Assembly (NCBI GenBank): GCA_036274895.1
Contig: DASUEU010000051.1
Span: 62,001 to 126,000 of the forward strand
DNA: 64,000 nt
Reading direction: 5' to 3'
From: CALMKX01 sp036274895
GTDB lineage: Bacteria; Acidobacteriota; Thermoanaerobaculia; Multivoradales; SZUA-115
Positions 19,715-28,230 of this stretch are shown one piece after another. The stretch's first letter is position 1. The number at the start of each line of letters is the position of its first letter. A model generated the notes under the pieces. The model ran no database searches. It was not told the DNA's origin and worked only from the letters and a program-made list of their open reading frames with translations. The translations under genes were made by a program, and so were the position numbers.

Positions 19715-21652
19715 TCAGCTTCCCTCCCGCTGCAGCCGGAAGGCCGCCATCTCACGGTCGTTGCGCACCAGCAGGACGTCGCCCACCAGGACTGGATGGT
19801 TCCAGGTCTTGCCTTCGAGGACCGTTCCCGGCAGCCGTGTCAGCTCCTCGAACTTCTCGGGCGAGGCCGACACCAGCACCAGCTCTCCCTTCTCGCCCAG
19901 CACCAGCAGCAGGTCCTGGTCGGCGAGCAGGATCAGCTGGCCGTTGCCGTAGCGGCCACCCTTCCAGGTCCGTTTGCCGTTGGCGACGTCGACGCTCGCC
20001 AGCAGAAAGCCGTCGAAGCCGTAGACGTGGCCCTCGTGCACCACGAAGTCGTTGAAGTAGGGCTTGATGCCCATCGAGGTCCAACGCTCTTCGACCGTCC
20101 ACGGTGAGCCTTGAGAGAGGGCGATCCGGCGCATGCCGTTGTCCTGGTCGCTGAGCAGCACGCCCTGGTCGGGAAGGACCGCTGGCTGGACGATGGCGAC
20201 GCTCGGCCACTCGTGCCGCCACAGCACGGTGCCGTCGGCCGGCGCCACGCTCACCACGCCCTTGCCACGCTGGAGGAGCACTTGCTCGACGCCGAGGAGG
20301 GTCACCAGGTGCGGCGAGCTGTAGCCGCCACCGTCCGACGGCACCGTCCACCGCGGTGTGCCGGTCGCGAGGTCGTAGGCGGCGAGGCGCCCGGAGACCG
20401 CGGCGATGACCACGTCGCCGACCACCAGGGGTGAGCCCGCGAAGCCCCAGCCCGGCACCTCCACGCCATGCTCCTCTGCCGGGTTGCGGGACCAGACGAC
20501 CGAGCCGTCACGGGCGTCGAGGACGTTGAGGATGCCGGTGGCGCCGAGGGTCAGGACGCGGCCGGCGTGGAGGGTGGGCGTGGCGCGCGGTCCGGCGCCC
20601 GCCGCCGGCTCCCAGAATCGTGCCGTGTCCGCGTGCCGCCACACCGGCTCGCCGTCGCTCACGCGGTAGCAGGCGACGACCTCTTCCTCGCCCCGCTGCT
20701 CCTGGGTGTAGAAGAGGTCTCCGTCGAGGGCGAAGGAGGACCAGCCCGGGCCGACCGGCCGCCGCCACAGCTCCACCGGGGGCGACACGGCCCAGTCGGT
20801 GGCGATGCGCACGCCGTGGACGATGCCGTCGCGGCGGGGGCCGCGAAAGCCCGGCCAAGCCGCTCCCGGCGACGCCTTCGCCGGGGCCGCGGGCAGAGCC
20901 GCCGTGGCGACCGGCGAGGCCGGCTCAGTGGCAGCCGCCGGCGCCACCGGCTGCGGCGGCAGAGGCGCCGCAGGGCTGACTGGCTCTGCGGCGGGGCTCG
21001 CCTCCGCGGTCTTGGCCGTCTCTGCTTGGGACGTTACCGGCGGAGCCCCGGTCGTGGGCTGCTCCGTCGCAACCACGGGAGGCGCCGCGGGAGGTACCGG
21101 CTTCGGCGGCTGCCCTGCCTGCTGCGCCAACAGTCGCTCCTCGGGCGTCGCCGACCACCGCCAGGCGAGCTCGTGCTCCAAAGTGCCGGTGACGCCGCCG
21201 GTGCGCACCAGGGTCCAGACGCCGCTGGCGACCACCACGCCCGCCACCAGCGCGGCCCAACGCTGTCCGGTGGTGAGGCGAGAGCTGATGGCCGCCCAGA
21301 GCACCAAGACCAGGCTGAGGAGGGGAACCGTGAAGCCGAGGATGATGAAAGTCCCCATCGCCCCCGGCGGTGCGATGGACGGATCGGCCAGCGAGTGGGC
21401 GAGCGCCACGGAGCCCACCATCAGCACCAAGGCGCCCAGCCGCTCGACCCACGGAGCGCGGCTGAGGAAGAGCCACCAGAGGACGAGCAGGGCGCCGCCG
21501 AGCAGGGTGGCCAGCATGGCGAGCGGCGCCAGGTCCGGCGCGAGGAGCGGCCCCACGTACCGCGCCAGCCACTGCAGCACCAAGATCACCACCCCAGGCC
21601 ACAACCGCAACGGCCGGCGAAGCCGGCTCCCCTCGTTCGGCGCCATCGTCAT
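19715..21652 (-). CDS. Membrane-anchored PQQ-like beta-propeller protein
   Basis: 645 residues, ATG preceded by GAGGAGAG. The N-terminal about 165 residues carry four to five hydrophobic helices (cores GVVILVLQWLARYVGPLL, LLGGALLVLWWLFL, TFIILGFTVPLLSLVLVLW, ALVAGVVVASGVW). A Pro/Ala-rich linker (about 185-270) leads to a C-terminal propeller starting WPGFRGPRRDG, with blade motifs such as LNVLDARDGSVVW, AAYDLATGTPRWTV and VSVAPADGTVLWRHEW. These are the BamB/PQQ-dehydrogenase-like repeats. The PQQ-binding residues of true dehydrogenases are not evident, so a structural or scaffold role is more likely than an oxidoreductase. It is followed in the same direction by a 112-residue gene of unknown function. 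Confidence 0.88.
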   Translation of the reverse strand: MTMAPNEGSRLRRPLRLWPGVVILVLQWLARYVGPLLAPDLAPLAMLATLLGGALLVLWWLFLSRAPWVERLGALVLMVGSVALAHSLADPSIAPPGAMGTFIILGFTVPLLSLVLVLWAAISSRLTTGQRWAALVAGVVVASGVWTLVRTGGVTGTLEHELAWRWSATPEERLLAQQAGQPPKPVPPAAPPVVATEQPTTGAPPVTSQAETAKTAEASPAAEPVSPAAPLPPQPVAPAAATEPASPVATAALPAAPAKASPGAAWPGFRGPRRDGIVHGVRIATDWAVSPPVELWRRPVGPGWSSFALDGDLFYTQEQRGEEEVVACYRVSDGEPVWRHADTARFWEPAAGAGPRATPTLHAGRVLTLGATGILNVLDARDGSVVWSRNPAEEHGVEVPGWGFAGSPLVVGDVVIAAVSGRLAAYDLATGTPRWTVPSDGGGYSSPHLVTLLGVEQVLLQRGKGVVSVAPADGTVLWRHEWPSVAIVQPAVLPDQGVLLSDQDNGMRRIALSQGSPWTVEERWTSMGIKPYFNDFVVHEGHVYGFDGFLLASVDVANGKRTWKGGRYGNGQLILLADQDLLLVLGEKGELVLVSASPEKFEELTRLPGTVLEGKTWNHPVLVGDVLLVRNDREMAAFRLQREGS

Positions 21653-21780
21653 TTCAGCTCTCCTCGCTCGTGTTCGTCGTGGGCCCGCCGGCGGGTGCGG
21701 GCTGTCCAGACATTACGAGCGAGGGGGGTGGGGCATTCGCCGGGCTCGGAGGTGCTTTCGCCGAAGGACTCGGATCGCGA

Positions 21781-22161
21781 TCAGACCTTCTCCACGATGA
21801 CGCCGTGTGTGTATTGAGCGAGGGCCTCGAGATCGCCAAGGTCCGAGGTGAGCACCGTTCCGCCCGGTTCTGCCAAGGCGACTACGAGCGCATCGACTGC
21901 GGAGCCTCGCCGTGCCAGTCTCCGCAACCGTGCAGCTCGCCGTGCCAGCGGTTCGCCGATCTCCTCCACGATGTCGCACGTCTTGAGAAATCTGTTTGCG
22001 AGAGCGTCGCGGCCCGGATGCCCGTGCAAACACTCCACGAGCACGATGGAGGGAACGAGGGGCGGCCAGAGATCCTCTTCGCGCAGCGCCAAGATCAGCG
22101 CTACCGTCTGCTGAGACCGCTCGGCCAGCCGGGTGACTCCGCCCGAATCGAGGACCAGCAC
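21781..22161 (-). CDS. PIN-domain toxin (VapC-like)
   Basis: 126 residues from a GTG at 22161 (reading MLVLDSGGVTRLAERS), the normal length for VapC-type ribonucleases. The four PIN-domain acidic positions are recognisable: D5 in LVLDSGG, Glu in SIVLVECLHG, Asp in SAVDALVVAL and Asp in VLTSDLGDLEAL. The gene starts 5 nt after the stop of the preceding small antitoxin-like gene, the usual antitoxin-toxin order. An alternative CTG start 9 nt upstream would add three residues. Expected action: endonucleolytic cleavage of tRNA or rRNA when free of antitoxin. Confidence 0.88.
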   Translation of the reverse strand: MLVLDSGGVTRLAERSQQTVALILALREEDLWPPLVPSIVLVECLHGHPGRDALANRFLKTCDIVEEIGEPLARRAARLRRLARRGSAVDALVVALAEPGGTVLTSDLGDLEALAQYTHGVIVEKV

Positions 22162-22166
22162 GACGG

Positions 22167-22415
22167 TCAGCCCACCTGACGGGCGGGTCGTCGCGCAAGC
22201 CGCCGCGCGACGGCGGCGGCGCGCGTGCGCTGAGCAGCGGTGGGTGGCCCCACCTCGGCGATCAGATCCGCAACGTAGCGGTCCGTTTCGCTGAGCAGAT
22301 CCAGCCGGCCCAACTCCGCGCGCACAGCCTCTTGAAGGAGCTCCGAGGCCGGTAGACCGCGGGCCTTCACCTGTTCGTACAAGTCTGCGGGGAGGTAAAC
22401 TTGCATGCGTGGCAT
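22167..22415 (-). CDS. Antitoxin partner of the PIN-domain toxin
   Basis: 82 residues starting MPRMQVYLPADLYEQVK. The short N-terminal strand followed by helices is the pattern of ribbon-helix-helix antitoxins (strand MQVYLP, helix ADLYEQVKARGL). The C-terminus is Arg/Ala-rich (AAAVARRLARRPARQVG) and would be the toxin-binding or unstructured part. The start ATG at 22413-22415 has no strong ribosome-binding site. The open frame extends upstream to 22502 without support. It precedes the toxin by 5 nt in the same direction, which is the main basis for the call. Confidence 0.72.
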   Translation of the reverse strand: MPRMQVYLPADLYEQVKARGLPASELLQEAVRAELGRLDLLSETDRYVADLIAEVGPPTAAQRTRAAAVARRLARRPARQVG

Positions 22416-22540
22416 GCGCCTGAGTATGCACCCCTCAACGCCTGCAGGCAAGCCGGCGAGCCGTGTGGGCGACCTCTTGCCTGGCGCCTGCCCGTGGTGC
22501 ATCGCAACCTAGGTCGCCGCTCCACTCGTCCGCCTAACGC

Positions 22541-22723
22541 TCAAGGGTGAGCGGCGGTCACGCGACGACAGACGAAGGCCGCTCCTCTGCAGAATCGCAA
22601 CTCCTCTCCATCCTCTACACCCTCTGCGAAACCGCCAAGCTGCGCGGCATCGAGCCCAGGGCCTACCTTCTACGAGCCACCGCCAACGCCCTGCGAGAGC
22701 CCGGCGCCGCCACCTATCCCTGA
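22541..22723 (+). pseudogene. C-terminal remnant of an IS66-family transposase
   Basis: A short open stretch ends at TGA 22721-22723 and reads LYTLCETAKLRGIEPRAYLL, which matches the IS66 transposase C-terminal domain (pattern YSLIETAKLNGVDPxAYL). The rest of the transposase is absent upstream, where the antitoxin gene on the other strand begins. It is a scar of an IS66 insertion next to the toxin-antitoxin pair and marks the accessory region. Confidence 0.8.
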
Positions 22724-23134
22724 CGGAACAGGCCAGCGTAGACGGCTCGCCGGGATGGCAGGGGCTGGGGCGAGGTCCTACCCCAAGACTGCCCCAGGCC
22801 CGCCCCCAAACCCCCTAGCAAGCTACACCTGCTGGAGGAGAGCCACATTCTCGGAGATCGGCAGGTCAGGAGGTCTGGAGTCTCCGTCAGGCCCAGTCCG
22901 GAGCCGCTCGGACGCCGCTTTGGCGGCTTGGCTCAAGAAAAAAGCCAAGGCGGCGTCTCGTCAGCTTCAGCGAGCAGTTGGGCAGCGACTCGATCACCGC
23001 GCGAAGTTGCGTTGCTGCCGAACGCGCTCCCGAAGCGCGATCGGCCAGCTCAATCCGGAGCTATCGTCATGCGTTCGAGGTTGAGGGCCGTCAAACGCTA
23101 CTGGTCGCAGAAACCACTTGCTTCAAGGCGCTCG
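22724..23134. other. Gene-free stretch with a bulged hairpin
   Basis: No convincing gene on either strand; the open frames here are short and arginine/serine-rich. The main structure is a hairpin at 22911-22957 with outer arms GACGCCGC/GCGGCGTC and inner arms CTTGGCT/AGCCAAG, an 8-nt bulge and an A-rich loop. It could be a terminator or a leftover from the adjacent IS remnant. Confidence 0.5.
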
Positions 23135-23704
23135 TCAGAGTATGACGATGATTAAGCAATCGCCGTTTGGGCAGCACAGCACGATGATTATGACCCGCTC
23201 CGAAGGCGAACCCGGCCGCGGCTCGTCACCTATCGTGACGAACGTCCTTCTGGTAGACGCCTGCTCGGGAATCGTCAGGGAGTGGACTTCCGTGACTGCT
23301 TCCAGGTTTCCGGCCACCTTCCCCTGTCGATCAATGAATTGAATCGATGCGGGTGCGGTACCAATTTTGGACACGTCTGCCGATGCTCGCAGGGTGTAGT
23401 ATCCTGCAGGGATCGCTTGGGTTGCATTTGAGAGGTGCACAAATGCCACATCAACACCACTCCGGAGCGCTGTGGCCGGGGTTCGTTCCCACGTGGTAAC
23501 CGGCGCTATGGCAACGGTCTGCGTTCCACTTCTGTGAGTGACGATCTCATCGCCGCGAACTGAAACTCCAGCGGCCTTCGCGGCCTCGAGGAATGCGGCG
23601 TTGTGTCCTTGATTGTGGCCCCGTGTGGCACACCCGGAGAGGGACAGATGAACCGCTGCGAGCAAAAGGACTGTGAACGCAACTCTCTGTTGTGGGACTC
23701 TCAT
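23135..23704 (-). CDS. Lipoprotein of unknown function with a hydrophobic Cys tail
   Basis: 189 residues with a type II signal peptide: hydrophobic core VAFTVLLLAAVHLSL and lipobox LSGC, Cys at residue 25. The mature part is a mixed beta-rich sequence (GYYTLRASADV, IQFIDRQGKVAG) without recognised domain. The last 19 residues are unusual: RVIIIVLCCPNGDCLIIVIL, two hydrophobic strands around three Cys. AAGGAG lies about 7 nt before the ATG. Base composition is less GC-rich than in flanking core genes, as in the next gene, which suggests acquisition. Function cannot be inferred; envelope location is likely. Confidence 0.75.
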   Translation of the reverse strand: MRVPQQRVAFTVLLLAAVHLSLSGCATRGHNQGHNAAFLEAAKAAGVSVRGDEIVTHRSGTQTVAIAPVTTWERTPATALRSGVDVAFVHLSNATQAIPAGYYTLRASADVSKIGTAPASIQFIDRQGKVAGNLEAVTEVHSLTIPEQASTRRTFVTIGDEPRPGSPSERVIIIVLCCPNGDCLIIVIL

Positions 23705-24090
23705 TGCATTGCTCCTTGAAGAATGAGGTAAACGTATCGGCGGCTTTGGTCGGCGTCAAGCAGCAAAGACGGGAAGCCGGGCGTATACGCAGTCGGCGCT
23801 GGACTATATGAACATGCTCGGCGCGCGCCGCAAAGCGCCGAGTGTCAAACACCCACGCGACAACAGCGACAACAGTTTCGTTCGGTTATGCGGGAACCGC
23901 GAGCCCACTGCTCCACTCGGGGAAGCGGCGTGTTACGATGATCGTGCTGCACGGCTGGCCTACTCTCGCTCCGTATATCCGCTCCGCAGCTCTTCATCTG
24001 CCAATGTTGGTTGTGCTTCAGCGCAGGCGAAGCCGCTCGCTGCAAGCCCCAGGTTGGCCGAATTTCGCCCACCCTCTCCGCCCGTCCAGG
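23705..24090. other. Intergenic stretch without a supported gene
   Basis: About 390 bp between two minus-strand lipoprotein genes. Several short open frames exist on the plus strand, one containing MIVLHGWP, but none has a ribosome-binding site, domain structure or normal codon use. It probably holds the promoter of the 23135-23704 gene; no clear -35/-10 pair could be fixed. Confidence 0.5.
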
Positions 24091-25854
24091 TTAGAACAGC
24101 GGGCTCGTCTCATTGAACACATGGCTCACGGAGGTAGTGTTCGTGGCGTGACAACTGAAGCAGTTGGCTCCCTGACTAAACGTTTCCATGGTCGTGTTTT
24201 CCAGCTTGTTGGTCCCCACTTGGTTGCCTGCACCGGGGCTGCCGCCAAAGATCGTCCAAGTAGTACCTTCGTGGAAATAGTTTCTCCTGAGATCGGCGGG
24301 GTCGAGCAGCGATCGAACCGTGTTGTTGATGCTGATGACCTCGGCGTTCCCGGTGGAGCTGGAACCGTTCAATCCCCAAGGCATCGTCCTCAGGATGTTG
24401 CTGGGTCCGATAAGGAAGGGCGGACTCGCAACGATATGGTCGAAGGGGGCCGGCCCGCCCATTTCCATGTGCTTCTCGTTGAAGGGAGCGCCCGCTCCAT
24501 TCGCGCAGAACACCCAAGTGCCTGTGGTGTCCTGCGGGACCATTCCGCTCCCGCCCGGCGGCGTCTTCTTTACATAGTTGTACTGCGCCGCGGGACCGTT
24601 GCTCACGTGTTCGAACGTGGCCCATAGCATCTCCGGATGACCACCATTGGGATTCGAGGGGTTCGTCGACCCGGTGCTGCCTACGACGTGAATCCCGACC
24701 ATCGCCAGCGTCACGGTCTGTGTTCCCATGGGCACCCAATCATCAGGGTTCGTGACCTTGTCGTACTTGGGAACGATCGCCTTCATTTGGATGAACTTGT
24801 CCGCATCCACCAGGCCTGCCGCCTCGACCCACGACGCCTTGATTTCAACCGCCAGCGCCTCTGAATCGATGACTGGCGGCTGTCCGCTCGCGGCGGCGAA
24901 TGCGATGATGGCGTCGAGCTGGGGTTGGGTCACCGGGAACTTCGTGCCAGCCGGAACGGTGGCGCCTTGCATCGTTCGATACAGAGCGAAGACGTTGTTC
25001 ACAACGAGAGAGTAGTAGACCAACGAGCCGTTTTGCGCCATCAGGACACCGCCGTCCGCCTGGCCCTGCTCGGTTTCGGTGAAGTGTCCAAACAGATCGA
25101 GCAGGACGACCCTCTTGTCGAAGACGATCTTCTGCACCAGTTCGCTGCGGTCGAAGTTGTCGAACCTGGCGAGCTTCTTTTCGAAATTCCGCGGCTCGGC
25201 GTCGTTCTTCGACCGCAGCAGGGCTCGCGGCCCCTGGATCTCTTTGCCTCCGACATCCAGCAGCACCGGCGCGTTTTCCTGCGTGAACCGGACGCTGCCG
25301 ATTTCCACTTCATTTCCGTCCTTGTCCGACACCACCTGTTTGCCCGTCGGCGACACGACCGGAGGGATGACCTCGAGCAACCTGAGCGTCTTCCTCTCGA
25401 TGACGACGGGCAGATCGAGCGTGCCCCTCTGGGCCGTGCGCAAGTTGAAGGCTCGGATCAGGCCGGAGGTATGCGGTACGAAATGCCTCTGTCCGGAGGC
25501 GTCGGGAAGCGACACGTCGAAAAACGCCGGAGTGTTCATGACCAACCCGCCGCCGCCGCCGTACCTCGGGGGGGCCGGCGACGTCAGCCAGAGGAACATC
25601 TGCTCGGACCACTTGTAGAAGCTGCAGTTGGGCGTGTCAGGGAACAGCACACTGTTGGCGGGCCGCACCGCTCCGTTCAACGAAACGGCGCCGGATTCAA
25701 ACCACGTGTTGAATTCCGCGGGAGTGAGCGAGGTGGCGCAGGAACTTCCCGCGTCCGGCGGAAGCGCCTGCTGCGTGAGAGAACAACCGACGACGGCGAC
25801 GAGAGTTGCGGCTGCGGCTACAAGAACGAGTTTCCCGGCCTGAGAGTGCGTCAT
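24091..25854 (-). CDS. Large lipoprotein with a single C-terminal haem c motif
   Basis: 587 residues. The ATG at 25852-25854 has AAGGAGG 5 nt upstream. The signal peptide ends in the lipobox VVGC (core GKLVLVAAAATLVAV). Near the C-terminus CFSCH fits CXXCH, the covalent haem-binding motif of c-type cytochromes; the axial Met is not obvious. The middle (WSEQMFLWLTSPAPP, WVFCANGAGAPFNEKH, GPSNILRTMPWGLNG) is not a domain I recognise. A periplasmic electron-transfer or redox-enzyme role is inferred from the haem motif only. GC content is lower than that of core neighbours. No cytochrome c partner or maturation gene lies nearby. Confidence 0.8.
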   Translation of the reverse strand: MTHSQAGKLVLVAAAATLVAVVGCSLTQQALPPDAGSSCATSLTPAEFNTWFESGAVSLNGAVRPANSVLFPDTPNCSFYKWSEQMFLWLTSPAPPRYGGGGGLVMNTPAFFDVSLPDASGQRHFVPHTSGLIRAFNLRTAQRGTLDLPVVIERKTLRLLEVIPPVVSPTGKQVVSDKDGNEVEIGSVRFTQENAPVLLDVGGKEIQGPRALLRSKNDAEPRNFEKKLARFDNFDRSELVQKIVFDKRVVLLDLFGHFTETEQGQADGGVLMAQNGSLVYYSLVVNNVFALYRTMQGATVPAGTKFPVTQPQLDAIIAFAAASGQPPVIDSEALAVEIKASWVEAAGLVDADKFIQMKAIVPKYDKVTNPDDWVPMGTQTVTLAMVGIHVVGSTGSTNPSNPNGGHPEMLWATFEHVSNGPAAQYNYVKKTPPGGSGMVPQDTTGTWVFCANGAGAPFNEKHMEMGGPAPFDHIVASPPFLIGPSNILRTMPWGLNGSSSTGNAEVISINNTVRSLLDPADLRRNYFHEGTTWTIFGGSPGAGNQVGTNKLENTTMETFSQGANCFSCHATNTTSVSHVFNETSPLF

Positions 25855-26417
25855 GACTACCTCCTTGGCGGTCAGATATTCGGACAGCGAGAGGTTCGGA
25901 CTCGATTCGCCCAACCAGTAAACGTCTCCCCGAAGTCCGCGCGTGGCTGGGTATGGCAGCGCGCCGCTGGGGCCATCAGAGGTTCCCCGGAGACGCGCGG
26001 ACTTTGGAAAGACGTGTGCTGGACGAAGCTGCGGGCCGTTGGCGCAGGTCTATGGAGTTTGGATCGAGCGTTGGTGAAGCGGCGCAGGGAGGGGCCCTGG
26101 TCTGAGCCTCGCTCGCTGGGTCGCGGGTGCCTCGCCAGCGGGCGTGCCGAGCCTCCCGGATCAAATCCCTACTGCTTAGCAGTTGCATAGTGGAGCGATT
26201 GTAACACTGCGTACCTCTGGGTGCAAGGAGTTCCTTTACAGCTCCGGTGCTCACGGAGCGGGCGACCTGGGGAGGATGGGCGCGGTTGCAGGGGTCGCTT
26301 TCGCTCCACCGGAGCAGCGGGCGATGCGGGGCCGAGACCCGCTGCTGCTCAGCTTTCCGCTGGCCCAGCCAGGCATTGCTGGAGCATCGGCGACGGCTGC
26401 GGTGGGGTAGAAGCGAA
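25855..26417. other. Gene-free stretch with a long-loop inverted repeat
   Basis: No supported gene in about 560 bp. It contains an inverted repeat (AGTCCGCGCGT at 25934-25944, ACGCGCGGACT at 25993-26003) interlaced with GTCTCC/GGAGAC, and a short palindrome ACTGCT-T-AGCAGT near 26173. The promoter of the haem lipoprotein gene should be in the part next to 25854. Confidence 0.5.
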
Positions 26418-26501
26418 GAGGGCGGACACGCTGGTCCGTCCCTACGGCCGGAGGTTCTCTTCCTAGGGGCCGACCAACGTGTCGGCCCTCCTCCCCCCCT
26501 A
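26418..26501. repeat. Two-arm palindromic repeat (copy A)
   Basis: Arm 1 (26418-26445) starts GAGGGCGGACACG and ends CCCTAC; arm 2 (26463-26490) starts CTAGGGGCCGACC and ends GGCCCTC. The arms are near inverted copies and each is itself palindromic. The spacer GGCCGGAGGTTCTCTTC is nearly the same as in the copy at 28231. It lies next to the stop of the dienelactone hydrolase gene, whose TAG (26499-26501) is followed by a G run like the arm end. Confidence 0.85.
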
Positions 26502-27260
26502 CGCCCCGAGGTTGACTTTCAGGTACTCGATCACCTCCGCCAGCGCCTTCCGCGTAGGGTGACCGGGGTCCTCCGACAGGTCCCCCGCCAGCACCGAGTG
26601 CCCCTTGCCCGTGATGGGCACCGCCGGCTCGCGCAGCACCGAGCCCAGCTCCCGGCGCAGGGTCTCCCGGCGCTCTTGGGGGCAGATCCGGTCCTCCGCG
26701 AAGCGCAGCAGGAAGATCTGGAGCCCCTCGCGCTGGCAGCGGGCGCGGGCGGCGGTCAGATCCTTGGGCGCCACCCCGGCGTCGGCCCTCGTCGCCCGTG
26801 AGCTCCAAGGGAAGACGATCGGGATCGACGGCTGGCCGGCCACGGCCGCGTGGACCGCGGGCTCGAGAATCAGGGGGATCACGAAGCCGCCGGTCAGGCA
26901 CATGCCGATCGCCCCGACCTTGCCCGGCCGGTCCTGGGCGATGCGCCGGGCCAGCGCGCGCAGCCAGCCGACCACCGGGCTGGTCTGCCCCGCCGCACAG
27001 GCCCGCCACTCCTTGCGGATGCACAGCCTCGGCAGCTGGAGCAGTGAGGAAGAACGCTCGCCCGGCTGGCCGAAGAACAGCGGCAGGTAGACCGTGAACC
27101 CCTCCGCCACCAGCCGATTCGCCAGGTCCAGGCACTCCTTCACCATCCCCGGTAGCTCGTGCATCAGCAGAACGCCCGGCCCTTTGCCGCGAAAGAAGAC
27201 CGGGACCTCGAGGCCGTCGTAGGAGAACGTGAAGGTCTCGTAGTCGGGGGGTGGGGTCAT
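26499..27260 (-). CDS. Dienelactone hydrolase family protein
   Basis: 253 residues, alpha/beta-hydrolase fold. The Cys-Asp-His triad of dienelactone hydrolases is present: Cys in GAIGMCLTGGF, Asp in FAEDRICPQER, His in ITGKGHSVL. An early strand-turn VLLMHELPGM gives the oxyanion region. No signal peptide, so cytoplasmic. The family hydrolyses dienelactone in chlorocatechol breakdown or other small lactones and esters; the substrate here is not known because no aromatic-degradation genes are near. It stands alone, flanked by repeat copy A downstream and the permease gene fragment upstream. Confidence 0.9.
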   Translation of the reverse strand: MTPPPDYETFTFSYDGLEVPVFFRGKGPGVLLMHELPGMVKECLDLANRLVAEGFTVYLPLFFGQPGERSSSLLQLPRLCIRKEWRACAAGQTSPVVGWLRALARRIAQDRPGKVGAIGMCLTGGFVIPLILEPAVHAAVAGQPSIPIVFPWSSRATRADAGVAPKDLTAARARCQREGLQIFLLRFAEDRICPQERRETLRRELGSVLREPAVPITGKGHSVLAGDLSEDPGHPTRKALAEVIEYLKVNLGA

Positions 27261-27324
27261 GGCCTGGTCTCCTCTCGACCTAATCCTCCAACTCCAGGGG
27301 CGTCCTCATCTTCGATCCTCCCCC

Positions 27325-27490
27325 ACCCCTCCTGCAACGACTCGAACGGTGCCACGGCGGCGACTCTTTGGGCCGGGAGCAGGCAGGCGAGGGGGGAGAT
27401 CGCCGCGAGTCCCACTCCGACCAGCGGGAAGGTCGGTGGGTCTGCCTGTCGACCTCGTAGATCAGGCTCGCCAACACCCCGACGCCGAGC
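27325..27490 (-). pseudogene. Truncated copy of the 3' end of the ADOP permease gene
   Basis: About 150 bp closely match the last 50 codons of the permease gene ending at 28618. In one frame it reads VGVGLAAISPLACLLPAQR and VAAVAPFESLQEG, against ISLLACLLPAQR and AAAVAPFESLKEG in the intact gene; a frameshift breaks it further upstream (near 27450). Only this terminal piece remains. It is a leftover of a local duplication or of a second ADOP gene that was lost. Confidence 0.82.
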
Positions 27491-27589
27491 CCGGAGGTGC
27501 TCGGTCATGACCCCTACCCACACAGAGAACGGAAGCGCCTTACAAGGAACCGGAGCTCAGCACCGTTGGCAGGTTGGCCGCAGGCCAGC

Positions 27590-27952
27590 TCAGGTGCAGG
27601 GCCCCTCGCTGCAGTAGATGACCTCGTTATTGTTACACTGAATCCACGTCTCGCCTTGAGTACAGATATACGGGGCGCAATGGTAGGAAACCCCATCACA
27701 CGCCACCCACGGATACGAGATTCCTCCCGTGCTGGTCGATCCCGAGCTACAGTCGGTGCAGGTGCTGGGGCAGCTTACCGACTGGGGGGAGGGATAGTTG
27801 AAACAGTAAATCGGACAGCCATTGGGGCAGGTCAACTCGAGAGAGCAGCTGCTCGGACAACTAACCGGCTCAAAGCATGCTTGAACGTTCCCTGGCAGGA
27901 TTGCGAAGGCGCCGAGAGCGAGGATGGCCGGGAGAACAGCTCGGTGTAGCAT
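27590..27952 (-). CDS. Small cysteine-rich exported protein
   Basis: 120 residues. AAAGGAG lies 6 nt before the ATG at 27950-27952. A signal peptide (AVLPAILALGAFAILPGNVQA) is followed by about 95 residues with 15 Cys, arranged in short CxxxC or CxxC steps (CPSSC, CPNGC, CPSTCTDC) and ending CSEGPCT. Pro, Ser and Tyr are common. Such spacing suggests a disulfide-rich extracellular domain or metal binding. No family is recognised. No neighbouring gene reveals its role; flanking sequence is repeat-rich. Confidence 0.78.
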   Translation of the reverse strand: MLHRAVLPAILALGAFAILPGNVQACFEPVSCPSSCSLELTCPNGCPIYCFNYPSPQSVSCPSTCTDCSSGSTSTGGISYPWVACDGVSYHCAPYICTQGETWIQCNNNEVIYCSEGPCT

Positions 27953-28230
27953 CGTAAGCTCCTTTCTGTACGTAAAGCGCCCGGAGTTGCAGGCGCTGAC
28001 TCGAACCTTTGGCCCAAATTCACCAATAACAGCCAGCCTTTGACCACCAACCAGGGCCTCTCCATTCCCCAACATCGCCCCCGGCAACCATGGCGACCCG
28101 TCGCCGCCGCGCTAGCAGTCTGCGCTTGAACATAGTGGGTTATGGTGATCTGTTACAAAATTTGAACTTTGGGTGATTCTACACAGCATTCTCAAGAAGT
28201 CAAAGCCGCAAGGTCTTGGGGTTGCGGCGC

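Noticed and set aside
22755..23155. Short plus-strand frames after the IS66 remnant
   Set aside because: Arg/Ser-rich without start signals; they overlap a hairpin and show no similarity to a known family.
23842..24627. Plus-strand frame containing MIVLHGWP, which recalls an alpha/beta-hydrolase start
   Set aside because: It runs antisense through the haem lipoprotein gene, has no nucleophile elbow and no ribosome-binding site.
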